A stretch of DNA of 64,000 nt from Hedera helix. Its lineage: Eukaryota; Streptophyta; Magnoliopsida; Apiales; Araliaceae. The notes beneath the pieces were generated by a model. It was not told the DNA's origin and did not search any database. It saw only the letters and a program-made list of their open reading frames with translations. Position numbers and translations under genes: made by a program. This document shows, one piece after another, positions 21,677 through 33,151 of this stretch (positions are counted from its first letter, which is position 1; every line of letters begins with the position of its first letter). Location of the stretch: contig OX359282.1 in assembly GCA_947179155.2 (NCBI GenBank), forward strand, positions 19,865,510 through 19,929,509, read 5' to 3'.

Positions 21677-23656
21677 TTTTTTCGAAAAAAATTTAAACCG
21701 AGAATTTATTGCACAAGTATACGTTTTTCTTGAGGAGTCCGGATCAATTATCTCAAACTATGTCTCATCTGCTATCCCAGTAAAAAAATTATACCATTTG
21801 AAAAAAAGAAGAAGATAATTTTTATATAATTTTAGTGATAAGTTTTTCCTTCATAGTCAGGTTAGATTCTATTTCCACAGCAACCAACATCAGCAAGTTG
21901 TGTAGTTTCACTCCAACCTTTGTCCCCAGGTTCTCCTCATGTATGTTATAATTGAGCAGTGTGTTAAAGGAGATTACATTACTATAAAGTTTAAACAAAG
22001 CCAAAAGCCGAAGGCCAATGCCACTAGCTGATAAAACTGAAATCAGTGAGCAGCACTCAACTTAAGTTATAAGTTGTATACGGTGGTTACAATGTCAAGT
22101 CTTTAGCAACTTTGTCTAGTGTGTGTTGCCCCTAAAAGTTGAGACTCTCCATCTTAAATTTGGTGAGTTTTTTTTAATAGTCACAGTTTTATAATTTAAA
22201 ATAGCTAATAATTAAGTTACTTATGCATGCATATAATACGAGGTTTTGTTCGTACACACATATGTTGTTAGAATTTTAGCTTTTCATAACTGAAAATTAA
22301 TCGAAAAATATAACACAAATGATCTTTATCTTTAAGGTATTTATCGCTTTCATCACTATCGATTTTTTATAAGTTGTATACAATATACCACCAAATTAAT
22401 ATTTACGAAATTTAGAAATTGAACAAAATTGTGATAACAATTTAAAAAATGTTTCAGTCGAATATTTTTTTATGATAGTCATACTATAGAAAAAATTATG
22501 TAAGAGAAGAGAGAATTTCATGTATAATTTGTCTACATATTATGTAAATATTTTCTCTTTCTCATAGATGAATATATCTACATATAACTACACATATAGA
22601 GATATACATACATATATATAATAGTAATAACTATAATCAATTATTTTTTAATTACACATGATTAAAAATAATGTTATAAGTTCTACATCAGTCATAATGA
22701 TTTAAGTTATAAATTATTAATAATATTATAATTTAAATAAAAAAAATAAAGAGTCGCATTAAAAGATTTAAATTAAATAACTAATTGTCAAATCCAAAAA
22801 ATAAATATTGGACTTCTTTTCTTTTATTCCACACAATTAAATTAGCTTACACCATTTATACTTATAAACCAACTAATAATCTTTCATTTCACCGACCAAG
22901 ACAAACTACTTTTTACTAACAACTTTATACCGTATTAAATATCTCACTTTAGACAAGATAAATACAAGTCAAATGATTTTTACTTAATCAAATGAATTAC
23001 TCTCTTATTCTTTACATGAAGGGCAATAAATTACACATATTATACTTATTTAAATTATTTTCACAAATAAGTTTTATCAAACTCAAATATAAAAAATTAC
23101 AAGCCATGAAAATATAAAATAGGAAATTAATATTTTTACAGTAAAAATAATAATTTCACAAGATTTCTCTCACATTAATAGTAAATGGGTCTCACACTCA
23201 TATGAGAAGAAATTTATAAAAATATAAAAATTTATTTGTAAAAATATCAATTCTCATAAAATAAGATGAAATAGATAACATTATTAATAATTAATTTACT
23301 TGAATAATTATATATACCATATAATAATTATCATACACACGTAATGTGTAATATTGTCTGGACAACTATCAACTTTACGATTCAATAGGTAACAATCTGT
23401 CACGCAAGTCTTAATTATTTTTAATGGCTATAAATTGCCTTTGAAATATCCACTCATAACAAATTTATAATTTCTTTAATAATAGCTTTTAGACAAATTA
23501 AAGATTGAATTGTATTGACATATTGTATGATTATCATCTATTAAGATAAAATTGTTTGATAAATCGCACAGGAGTTCATTAATATAATTCAAATATCTTG
23601 ATTTTTTTCAAAATTATTACGTATTATATTGCTAATAGTTTTACACTCGATCTTTA
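21677..23656. other. AT-rich intergenic DNA
   Basis: No supported gene. A stretch near 23070-23270 (TTTCACAAGATTTCTCTCACAT, then AAAATATCAATTCTCATAAAAT) is a diverged relative of 20520-20650, a dispersed unclassified repeat. The remainder is simple AT-rich sequence. Confidence 0.5.
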
Positions 23657-23658
23657 TA

Positions 23659-23918
23659 CTACTTTCATTTCAAAATATAAAATTGTTATTGACATTTATA
23701 AGTCAACTTAAAATATTTTTAAATTTAAAATTGACACAATTTTTTTTAATTTTAGTCAATACAATAATAAATATTACAAACTATCTAAAAATTACTATTT
23801 ACTGTAAGATTTATTATTTCGTAATTTTTAATAAATTATGACAATTTTAGGTTTAAAAATATTTTAAATTGACTTTCAAAAGTTAACAATGATCTTATAA
23901 ATTAAAACGGAAGGAGTT
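23659..23918. mobile_element. Stowaway-like MITE
   Basis: Left end CTACTTTCATTTCAAAATATAA and right end TTATAAATTAAAACGGAAGG are inverted relatives with TA flanks. Subterminal ATTTTTAAATTT / AAAATATTTTAAATT also pair. The open frame of 70 codons inside is chance in AT-rich DNA. Confidence 0.75.
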
Positions 23919-24396
23919 TAAGTTATTCGAGTCCAAATTTTCCATCTCGCCCTTTTTCTTATATTATTTATTATTGTAAAGTGTAATATAAATTACTTAT
24001 TTACAATTATTATTTAAAATAAATAAATACAGATGACAATGGTAAAGGGAGTTTTGTGTCGCATGAATATTTCAACAGTTATATTTTACTAAATTTTTCA
24101 CTATATTTCCTTTTAATTTTATTATTTTTGTTAAATTAAACATAACGAGTTTGTAGTCATGCATGCATCTTCGCCGTAACAGAGGCAGAAGACGTGCAGG
24201 GTCTTGAGTTTGACCGAGGAAAGGCGTGACAAAAAACACAGCATGAACAATATCGCTTTCAATCTTTTGCACTCCAAATCAAACCAACAATGACCGGTTT
24301 TTTAAAATATGTAGTCAAATTAAGCCAATTAAATTGTATAATCAGATCAAAAATAACCATTTAAATTATGAACACTCCAATTCCACCTGCATAATA

Positions 24397-24634
24397 CTTC
24401 TATTGTTTCATAACACTAGTCTCACTTGAATTTTATTTTAATTAATTTATGAAATTTTAAATTTTAAAATTTGATGTGAATTTTAATTTTCAAAATAGCA
24501 GTTTCGTATCAATAATACTTTTTATACAATTTATAATATTAACTATTACATTAATCAAGATCAAATAAATTTATATTAATTTTAATTTATTTATTTTCTC
24601 ACAAATTGAGTAAGAATTTCTTTTTTGTGGGGAG
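24397..24634. mobile_element. Stowaway-like MITE, diverged
   Basis: Starts CTTCTATTGTTTCATAACAC after a TA and ends TTTTTTGTGGGGAG before TA. The interior (AACTATTACATTAATCAAGATCAAATAAATT) matches the copy at 28465-28707. Confidence 0.6.
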
Positions 24635-24636
24635 TA

Positions 24637-25909
24637 GTATTATATATCACTTTCAGCTTAATACGTGCATGGTTTTAAGACTGCCGCAGCCCATATTTAT
24701 AATTTCTAATATAAAAAAAATTAATTTTCAATGTGTCAAAATCGGTACAGAAGGAAAATTAGAACAACTAATATGTCAAAATTTTCAATAGAATAATGCT
24801 ACACTGCCTTTAGCATTCGTAATCTAGAGTTGTAAATGAATTGAATTAAATCTTGACTAATTTAATTTGGACATATTTTAAAATTAAACGAACCGAGTTG
24901 AATTAGAAATTAAACGAGTATGAGACTTGATGTATAAATTCGACTCATTTATTAAATAAATTAAATTTGAGTTTGAGTAAAATCTGTGTTGAGTCTCATT
25001 TAATTTTTCTTTTAAATAAATCGATCTTAATTAAATTTAAAATTTAAATAAATTATATTCGAGCGAACTCAACTCGTTCAACTAAATAAATCTGGCCGAG
25101 GATTTGGCCTTTGCAATGCGCTTAGGACGGTGTACGTTTTCCTCTTTTACCGGTCTTGGTGCTTTTTCTAACTCTATACAGTCTACACGATAGCAACTTG
25201 TACCGCATTCCGCATATTCCTGTTCGGTGTTCTCTTTTTCCGTGTCGCAATGGGCTCCATGCGTGGCTCGTTGATAAATAACTCACTTATACTCCAAGTA
25301 GATACTATTGAATCAACGTATCATTCCATAGTCCAAACAACATATCAATATCATAATATTAAAAATATATTTTTAGAATACTATTATTTATTTTAATTAA
25401 TGTTTTTACTTATAATAAATTTAAAATGAATAATTTGTATTTGGTAATAAAAAGTACTTAAATTAAAAATAAATAAATATTGTTTGGTATAAAAAAATAA
25501 AATTAATCACTTATTTCAAGTGTAAGTTATTAAAAAATAATATTTTGATAAATAAATATGGGTAATTGATGAAATTATTAAAATAAATAAGAATATATTA
25601 ATAATATACTTGATCAAACCAGATTATAAACAGTTTTAAAATCAGGTTGCCAAGCAATTTTATTTTTCAAAACTAATTATAAACATGTTTGACTATTTAT
25701 AAGTGAGCTCAAACACCCTCTTATTCTATATTTATCCTTAAAAAATAATTAGTTATTAATTTAGTAATATTGTTATAGTAATAAAATTATGATGATAAGT
25801 TTAAAAATATTATATCATTTTATATTATTGTGAATAAGAAAAATACTCTTTTTGTGTAATAATTTTTTTGCAAATGAGATTTTTTATATGAAACGAAGAG
25901 ATTATCTTT
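24637..25909. other. AT-rich intergenic DNA
   Basis: No gene found. At 24840-25090 several stretches carry the phrases TTGAATTAAAT, ACTCGTTCAACT and GAGTTTGAGT in a pattern like the degenerate ends of an old transposon, but no borders could be fixed. Confidence 0.4.
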
Positions 25910-25920
25910 TTATATATTTT

Positions 25921-26140
25921 ATCCGTTCTAAATTATAAGATCATTATTGACTTCTAAAAAGATAATTTTAAATATTTTTAAACTCAAATTGAGAAGATTT
26001 CATTTAATTTATGTAAATAAAATTATGAATATCATAAATTGCCTAAAAAGTACTACTAGTTATAAGATTTATTATTTTAAAATGTCTCAAAATTGACTTT
26101 TAAAATATCAATAGTAATCTTATCATTTAGAACAGAATAC
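25921..26140. mobile_element. Stowaway-like MITE (ends eroded)
   Basis: Left TCCGTTCTAAATTATAAGAT and right GTAATCTTATCATTTAGAAC are inverted relatives. The interior is closely related to the copy at 26554-26805. The outermost CTCCC bases and the TA duplication are no longer clear. Confidence 0.65.
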
Positions 26141-26553
26141 ATAAGGGAGGGAAAAAAAAACAAATATTTTACTGTTGAAGTTTACTCTCTAAATTCAAAA
26201 AGATATGAATTCAATAATAATAGTTATAGGCTCCATTTGGAGTTTGGACTTTGGAAAATCTAAAGGAAAAGAACGGAAAAGGAAAACAAAAATACATGTA
26301 AGGGAAAACATAATTAAATTACCTCAATAAATATAAATTTTAGCTTTCTATGCTTTGAAAAAAATATAATATGAATAGAAATACTAATATAGTGGAAATA
26401 ATAATTAAAAATACTTGAATAAATTTTAACATTTCATTTCCTTTTTTTTCCCTTTCTTTTCATTTGAAATTTTCAAAATCTATATACATTCAAGTTTGAA
26501 TTTAACCTAATTTAAAAACTTATATCGATAGGTTTTGAGTCTGATCTAATATA

Positions 26554-26805
26554 CTTCATCCGTTCCGAATTATAAGATTATTATTGACTTTTTAAAAATT
26601 AATTTATGATATTTTTAAATTTAAAATTGACATAATTCATTTAAAATTTTAAAATAATTACTCTTATAATTATTAATATTTTTTATGTAGTTTATAATAT
26701 TCATAATTATATTCACATAAAGTAAATAAATTAATATTAATTTTAAATTTAAAAATATTTAAAATTAATTTTTTAAAAATGATCTTATAATTTATAACGA
26801 GAGAG
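26554..26805. mobile_element. Stowaway-like MITE
   Basis: Left CTTCATCCGTTCCGAATTAT and right ATGATCTTATAATTTATAAC followed by GAGAG are inverted relatives; TA on both sides (26552-26553, 26806-26807). About 252 bp. Confidence 0.8.
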
Positions 26806-26912
26806 TATTAATTTTTAATATTTCACTGAACAATAAAGGACTGTAATAATTCACGTGTTGTCATAATAAATAAATACGCAACAAGTTTTTCATAAATAAA
26901 CAATAAAAAATT

Positions 26913-27096
26913 ATTCACAGGAGAAATTATTAAAAAATTTAGAATACTCATTCACAGGAGAAATTATTAAAATTTTCTGCCGTGACTTGAAATGTTCCCT
27001 CATGAGTAACCCTTAAATGCCGCTCACAGTTACTCTCCACAGGGGAGCATTTCAAGGAGGGAGTAACTGTTAGCGGCATTTAAGGGAGCATTTCAA
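26913..27096. repeat. Direct repeat followed by a fold-back
   Basis: TTCACAGGAGAAATTATTAAAA occurs at about 26914 and 26951. Directly after it, arm 27010-27035 (CCCTTAAATGCCGCT...) pairs with 27061-27086 with one mismatch, and the outer flanks (TTGAAATGTTCCC / GGGAGCATTTCAA) extend the pairing. Non-coding and unclassified. Confidence 0.85.
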
Positions 27097-28079
27097 CTTC
27101 CATCGTACACAAGGGAGTATTATCTAGAAGCTTTCCAACTTCCATAGTCCATACAATTATTAAAGTGTGACCGAATGGCTGACATAATCAACCACTCCTA
27201 ATACTCACAAGTCAAAAGCTTCTCAAGAAAGTATAGGGATAGTTTTGTATATTCACAAGTTTTTTGAATTTAATTATTATCTGTATTATAAAGCTGGAGG
27301 AGAGAATGTTGCAAGCACAAAAAAATTATTTTTTTTTAATTTTTTTATTCTACTCTTTAAATTTTATTTATTTTTTTTAATTTTTTTCCTCTTTTTCAAC
27401 ATCTCCCATCTCCTATTTTTTAATATTTTAACACACGCAGTGTGTATATCTATAAACTAATCATTGATATTATCAAAACGTTAATTATATTGTTAGAGTA
27501 ATAAATATTAATAAAAAAAATTAAATATTATTAAAAATAAGTTTATCAACCGTGGATAAACACCAACTTGATTAGATTCTCAAGATCTATGGTAATAGAT
27601 GTCGAATTTTTAAATGTTGTACAATGTAAATTTAACTTATTTTATCTAGAGAAAATGAGTACTTTTCGAATATAAATAAAGTGCTTTGAAATATTTGATA
27701 AAAGAGAATTGAGTTGTAACTAGTATCATGCAACATACTCAATTTTGATGTATTATTATAAGTATTAAAACATACTTCAAACTAAATTTTATATTAAATA
27801 AAATACAATGGTAATAAATTAAAAAATAAAAAAGTAATAAGATGAGAGGTGTTAGATGAAAGTTGTGGAAGTAACAAATACATGGGAAAAATTGCTACAT
27901 AGCTTAATCAACTGTAACGGTCCATATGCTCTTTGCCTACCACCATATATATATAGGTAGAAATTAGTATGGAGGTCTTTTCTTGATGCTAAGTTCAGCA
28001 AATCATATTTTAGTTCTTATACACCTCAAATACATATATAATTATTTTATTTTCTTATTTAATATAATTATATTATGTA
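27097..28079. other. AT-rich intergenic DNA
   Basis: No supported gene. The open frame at 27245-27460 is Phe/Leu-rich because of T runs and has no coding character. Confidence 0.45.
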
Positions 28080-28327
28080 CTCCTTCTATTTTATATTATT
28101 TAATCATAGATGATTTTTAAAAATCAATTTAAAGATTTTTAAATATAAATTTAATATATATATAATTTTAATCATTAATAAATACCGTAAACTTTTTTAA
28201 AAAATATTACTCGTGATAAGTTTTATTATTTGAAATTTTTTAATGAATTATTTTAATTTTAAATTTAAAAATATATTAAATTAAATTTTAAAAATTAATA
28301 ATAATTATATAATTTAAAACGGATGAG
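28080..28327. mobile_element. Stowaway-like MITE
   Basis: Left CTCCTTCTATTTTATATTAT and right TATAATTTAAAACGGATGAG are inverted relatives flanked by TA (28078-28079, 28328-28329). Confidence 0.75.
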
Positions 28328-28342
28328 TATACAGTATCAAAT

Positions 28343-28460
28343 TGTTGACTCTTCTTCAGTCGTGCTGCCGGTCTTCTTTTCTTATTGAACTAGAAAAAGA
28401 AATACCGACTTTTTTTCAGTTGTACTGCCGGTCTTCGTTTCTTATTGAACTAGAAAAATA
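28343..28460. repeat. Tandem duplication of about 60 bp
   Basis: Two adjacent copies of TTCAGTCGTGCTGCCGGTCT, continuing through TTTCTTATTGAACTAGAAAAA, with a few substitutions between them. Confidence 0.93.
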
Positions 28461-28464
28461 AGTA

Positions 28465-28707
28465 CTCTATGTATCATCTGACTTTGGTTATAGTTATTTT
28501 ATAAATTTTAAAGTATCTATTATTATATAAATTTATTTTAATTCACAAAATAAAAATTTTAAACTTTGTAGCATTTTTAAAATAATTTACTATATTAACT
28601 ATTGCATTAATTAAAATTTAATAAATTCACATCAATTATGAATTTTACTACTTTGTAAATTGATTAGAAAAAAATTAAATGAAATTATTTTGTTGGGACA
28701 AAGGAAG
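28465..28707. mobile_element. Stowaway-like MITE, diverged
   Basis: TA precedes CTCTATGTATCATCTGACTT and TA follows TTGTTGGGACAAAGGAAG. The internal text TTAACTATTGCATTAATTAA matches the copy at 24397-24634. Confidence 0.6.
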
Positions 28708-28709
28708 TA

Positions 28710-29329
28710 ATCCATGCGTTCTAAAATTAAAGATACATTTTATTTTATGACCAGTTATTACATCAAATTCTTAACTTGTCATTGTTTTTTACTGCCATTT
28801 TTAGTAGCACGTCACCACTATTAATGTTTAGAATATTCCTTTTATTTATGAAATTTATAAGTTCTAAAATTATTTCCCCCTTATATTGATTCTTAACTGA
28901 AATGAGTGTTTAGTTTAGTAATGATGTCTATGTGCATATATTGCAATGTTAAATATAGAAATATTACTTTATTTTAAATTATTCTTAATGAAGAAAATTT
29001 ATTTTCCCCTTTTTTTTGTGTGCGAAACAGACGGGAGTGTTAAAGATTATGTAAAATATTAAATCATATTAAAAATTGTTATTTTTAAAATGGATAATGT
29101 GACATAATATAATAATAAAACAAATAGATACACTTAGTACATGTATTATATGGACCTTTTATTTAATTTGATGATAATTATGTTTAATGTATATTTGTAA
29201 AAACAAGTAGATTTTGTAAACTCCTTGTTAAATGTTTTATGTAAAAGAATTTAGTTAGGGAACAAATTTATTAGGTATGTTGATCCAAATTATAAAGTAT
29301 AAAAATGTATATTTGTAATTGCACGGTTG
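28710..29329. other. AT-rich intergenic DNA before the copia element
   Basis: Nothing coding. A phrase GTTCTAAAATTAAAGATACATTTTA near 28718 resembles one side of a diverged MITE, but no opposite end was found. Confidence 0.4.
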
Positions 29330-30101
29330 TCTAAGATTGAAAAGATTCTTCGTAAAGTTAAAGATAAAGTCACTTTAATATTGCATAGTTAACTAAAGTC
29401 AGTTCACAATCATAGAGTGAATATCATATCGTAGAACCAGAATCGCAGAGCTACTGCATTTGTAGAGCTAAAATAGTAAAACAAAAAATACTCTACTATT
29501 TGAAGACCAACTCTAATTTTGCTTAGTAGAAGTCAAAATCGTAAAATGTAACAATTTGACAAGTCAGTAGCAGGTTATGACAAAGGTCATAAACCTTAAA
29601 TAAAAACTTCTTAGGAATGATCTTCATGAGGATTTGTGATAAGGATAAGACAAACAACAGTTCTATTCAACAACTATATTTGCAAGGCCAAATCACACGT
29701 GTCTACTATTGCATCAAGTACAGTACTGAAGAAAGCGACATGAGATGGTCCAAGCAAATAATATTTGAAGTCAAAAATTTGAATCTTGACAAGTGCCGCA
29801 GACAGAATAGAGTAATGGTAACAATCCAATGGGAAAATCCCAAGAAGACACTATATAAAAGGATTGATACATTAAAGACTGAGGATAACGATCAACCAAG
29901 AAACAAAGTGTTGAAAATCTAAGTCTTCAAAACTCTATTCTACGACTCAAAAAAATATAAACTGTTGCTAAGTCTATTCTAGAAGGACTTAACGCAACTT
30001 AACAACACCTAAACCAATAACTCTCTCTTAATAATTACATAGGTCTTAGTAATATATTAATACAAAGTCTAAGTGACTTGTTCGATTCTTTGTGAATCAC
30101 T

Positions 30102-30106
30102 CTGTT
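30102..30106. repeat. Target site duplication of gypsy element A (left)
   Basis: CTGTT directly before TGTAAG. The same five bases follow the element at 40640-40644. Confidence 0.93.
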
Positions 30107-30226
30107 TGTAAGACCCCGAATTTTATGAAATACAAAATTTAATTTTTCTTCATATATATTTTTTTTGAAACAGTAAGTGGTTAAATTAACAAAATTGAAA
30201 GTTAAGGATGTTATGTGCAAATTTTA

Positions 30227-30300
30227 TTTTGTCGGACAATATTCGCTTTGTCAGGGAATATTCGTTTGGTCGGGGAATATTCGTGCCGTACGACGGCGCC
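30227..30300 (+). promoter_or_regulatory. Conserved GAATATTC array plus CGTACGACGGCGCCG block in the LTR
   Basis: Three 19-bp-spaced copies of GTCGGRRAATATTCG are followed by CCGTACGACGGCGCCGAAAT. The block persists in all LTRs of elements A and B and in the diverged solo LTR at 59836. GAATATTC, CGTACG and GGCGCC are each palindromic. A protein-binding role is inferred only from conservation. Confidence 0.5.
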
Positions 30301-30506
30301 GAAATAATAAATTATTGGTGGACCCCACAACGAAATATTTGTCGGATATAGAAAACGACAGAAGTAACCTTTTTAAATAAAAACAGTCAACGGAACTGTT
30401 AAAATACCGGTGATAAAAGAATAGTAGCATACGGTAGTTTATGGTATTTTCAGTAGCACACGGTACTCTACAGTAACACACGGTATTGCATAGTATCTCA
30501 TATTAT

Positions 30507-30790
30507 TGGTCTGATAATTGACACCGTAACTGTTACGCATCATTTCATCGATAATTGTCACTGCATAATATTTTATATTATCAATTCAATAATTGTTGTT
30601 ACACAGTATTTTGCATTATTGATTTAATACTTGTCATTACACTGTATTTTATATCATTGAGTCAATAATTGTTGTTGCACTGTTTTTAAAATTATTGAAC
30701 CTAATAATTGTCACAGTAACATATGCACAGTAATTCACATTATTGAATCAATAATTGTCATTACACAGTAACGTATGCTTTATTTTACAT
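30507..30790 (+). repeat. Array of about seven ATTATTGA-TCAATAATTGTCA units
   Basis: Units of roughly 40 bp share a core like ATTGATTCAATAATTGTCAT and a tail like TACACAGTAT. The core is palindromic. The array lies in the LTR upstream of the TATA box and is present in A, B and, eroded, in the solo LTR. Confidence 0.8.
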
Positions 30791-31158
30791 TATTGTTATC
30801 TCTATTATGATGTTATTTAAACAGTTGTATTTCATTAATTTATTGACTTGATATCTAAGAGCTAACTATACTGTATTTGTAACAATTAGTCATAATAATT
30901 GAATTGATAAAGTTATTTGTTTATAATATAAAGTTAGGTGATTATTAGGTGATATGAAATGAATGGTGTAGATTAAAGTGTGAATTATTGTTGAATAATT
31001 AAATTGATTTGTTTATAATATAAAGTTAGGTGATTATTAGGTGATATGAAATGAATGGTGTAGATTAAAGATAATATAATATTTGAAATGGATGGTGTAG
31101 ATTAAAAGATGATCTTTAAATGAATGGTTTAGATTAAATGAATGATAAGATTTTTGGC

Positions 31159-31168
31159 TATAAATAGA
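31159..31168 (+). promoter_or_regulatory. TATA box of element A 5' LTR
   Basis: CTATAAATAG, followed about 40 bp on by a CT-rich initiator-like stretch (CTTTCTTTCTCTCTC). The same box lies at 38845 in the 3' LTR. Transcription of the element would start shortly downstream. Confidence 0.7.
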
Positions 31169-31490
31169 AGCCTTAACTTAAGGATTTTTCATAAACTTCC
31201 TTACTTGTTCTTTCTTTCTCTCTCTAAATACTTCTTGTGAAAGTTCTCTCTAAGTGTGCTTAAGTCATCTTGAGTATTTGTGAAGATCTATAAGTATACG
31301 TGTACTGTTCAAGTTAATCAACCTCATTTAAATCAATATCCAGTCACGTGTTACGGTAAGGGATACCATCTTTTTCATCTTCCATTATTCAAACATACTA
31401 TGGTAAGGGATTATCATTATTTGATTCTCGATAATAATATTGTTTCTTCCTTACTCATAAGACGTGCCTTTTATTTCCATGTATTAAATT

Positions 31491-31757
31491 GTGGGAATAA
31501 CCTTACGGAGCGGATTGCCGCCTGTTGGTGAATAACCTTTCGTATTCATTCATTATTAATCTCTGAGAATAACCTTACGGAGCGGATTGCCGCCTGTTTG
31601 GTGAATAACTCTTTGTACTCAAATTCTATTAAATTGTGGGAATAACCTTACGGAGCGGATTGCCGCATGTTTGGTGAATAACTCTTTGTACTCAAATTCT
31701 ATTAAATTGTGGGAATAACCTTACGGAGCGGATTGCCGCCTGTTGGTGAATAACCCT
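31491..31757 (+). repeat. Four tandem 71-74-bp units in element A LTR
   Basis: Each unit carries GAATAACCTTACGGAGCGGA, then TTGCCGCCTGTT and GGTGAATAAC. Starts are near 31491, 31562, 31635 and 31709. It lies downstream of the TATA box, so it would be transcribed. The 3' LTR repeats the array at about 39178-39444. Confidence 0.92.
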
Positions 31758-32954
31758 TTGTATTAATTTCCTTCACCTTTTGTTAATCAAACCTGCTACG
31801 GTAAGGGATATTATTTTCTTTCATACTCCTAAATCGAAATTTATTATGGAACTATTGCTTCTATAATTCCTGAAAATATTATATGTTCCATAATAGTTGA
31901 ACTTCATTATTTCAACTGAACCTTCCTATTTACGTGAACCTTTCTATTGAATTGTAACCGTTATTCTGAACTGTGGATCTTGAATATCATTTTTAAATTT
32001 CACTCCACATCATGTTGACAATTTGGACATTATTTGAATCTGTACAAAGTAAACTTCCGATACTTATTGTTATCCTATTTCTTCTGTTCATCATTTATAT
32101 CATTCTAATCATCCAAAAATCAAGCTGTTGTGAATATCTGTGGCCGGGGGCACAGATGTGATATATTTGTTGAACAGATGATAGGTTAAAGGCGATATAA
32201 TAGGTTAAAGGCGATACATCTGTTCGGTGTCTTTTATGGCACGTGGTGAATGTTCTCTTTGGCCCGTAGTGCAAAGATGAACTGTTGTTTGGTATGATTA
32301 TGACCAAAGGCTGAATCTGGTATAATCATGACCGTTGGTGTTATATTGAATGTCTTTGGCCCGTAGTGCAAAGATGAACTGTTGATTTGCATGATTATGA
32401 TCAGGAACTGTGAATTTGTATTATCTTGACTAATGATATTTCAGATGATAAAAGTTGATGATGTTTTTCCTAAAAAGAGAACCGAGTGGACATTATAGTC
32501 TGCATTATTCTTCTAATAGATTACTCATTCCGCTGCTATTATTGATCTGAACGTTGTTTAAGAATTTAACTGCAGTTTTTGATATAAACCTTGTAGTCTA
32601 TTGTATTCTATCAAGAACTCAACTGTTGAAGACTAATGATAATTTATTCGTCATTATCTTAGTCATGATATTCTTTACTGGGCTATTTGAGCTCACCCTT
32701 TCTTTTGTTCCATTGTTTTTCAACAGGAGATGAAAACATAACAGGGTCTAGCCGGGGAATGGAGTGAGGGTCCGAGGAATAGTTATCATAGTTTTCACGT
32801 TTTGTAAAATAGTGTGGCAATAATAGTGAAGACTTAGTTGTGTATTATTATACACTGTATTGTTGTACGTTGTGCTTTGTTGTAATAATTTTGTTGTAGT
32901 CTTTTGACGACTCAAGTATGGGCTGTGTGGGCCCAGATTTGGGGGCGTCACAGT

Positions 32955-32969
32955 TGGCATCAGAGCTTA
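32955..32969 (+). other. Primer binding site of element A
   Basis: TGGCATCAGAGCTTA begins three bases after the LTR end, matching plant initiator-tRNA-Met priming sites. Confidence 0.85.
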
Positions 32970-33151
32970 GGGATATGGTCTTTAATGGAGATCTGGGATA
33001 GAACTAGGAGGGGAGAGACGAATAGAATCAGTCACTAGTGTGTCCTACCTAAAATAGATTTTATTATCTAATGAGTCGATTTGAATGTAGGAACATGAAG
33101 TGATGAGTCAGTTTATTTGAACTAACATTTATTTTGTGACCACAGTTTAGT

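Larger units (their letters stand above)
30107..32952 (+). repeat. 5' LTR of gypsy element A
   Basis: Starts TGTAAGACCCCGAATTTTAT and ends GGGGGCGTCACA, 2,846 bp, the same length as its partner at 37794. It contains a 19-bp-spaced GAATATTC array, an ATTATTGA/TCAATAAT array, a TATA box and four copies of a 71-74-bp unit. Short open frames in it recur in every LTR copy but show no protein signal. Confidence 0.95.

Noticed and set aside
24140..24240. GC-richer island with CGCCGTAACAGAGGCAGAAGACG, considered as an exon
   Set aside because: No supported reading frame continues beyond it and no splice-site pair was convincing.
27245..27460. Possible small membrane protein
   Set aside because: Phe-rich only because of long T runs; no start context, no conservation evidence and no promoter.
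29617..29922. 101-codon open frame starting MIFMRICDKDK
   Set aside because: Lies inside the copia 5' LTR and its relative in the 3' LTR has no matching open frame, so it is chance.
31491..31757. CRISPR-like regular repeats
   Set aside because: Units are tandem LTR repeats in a eukaryotic retrotransposon; spacers are not unique and no cas genes are present.
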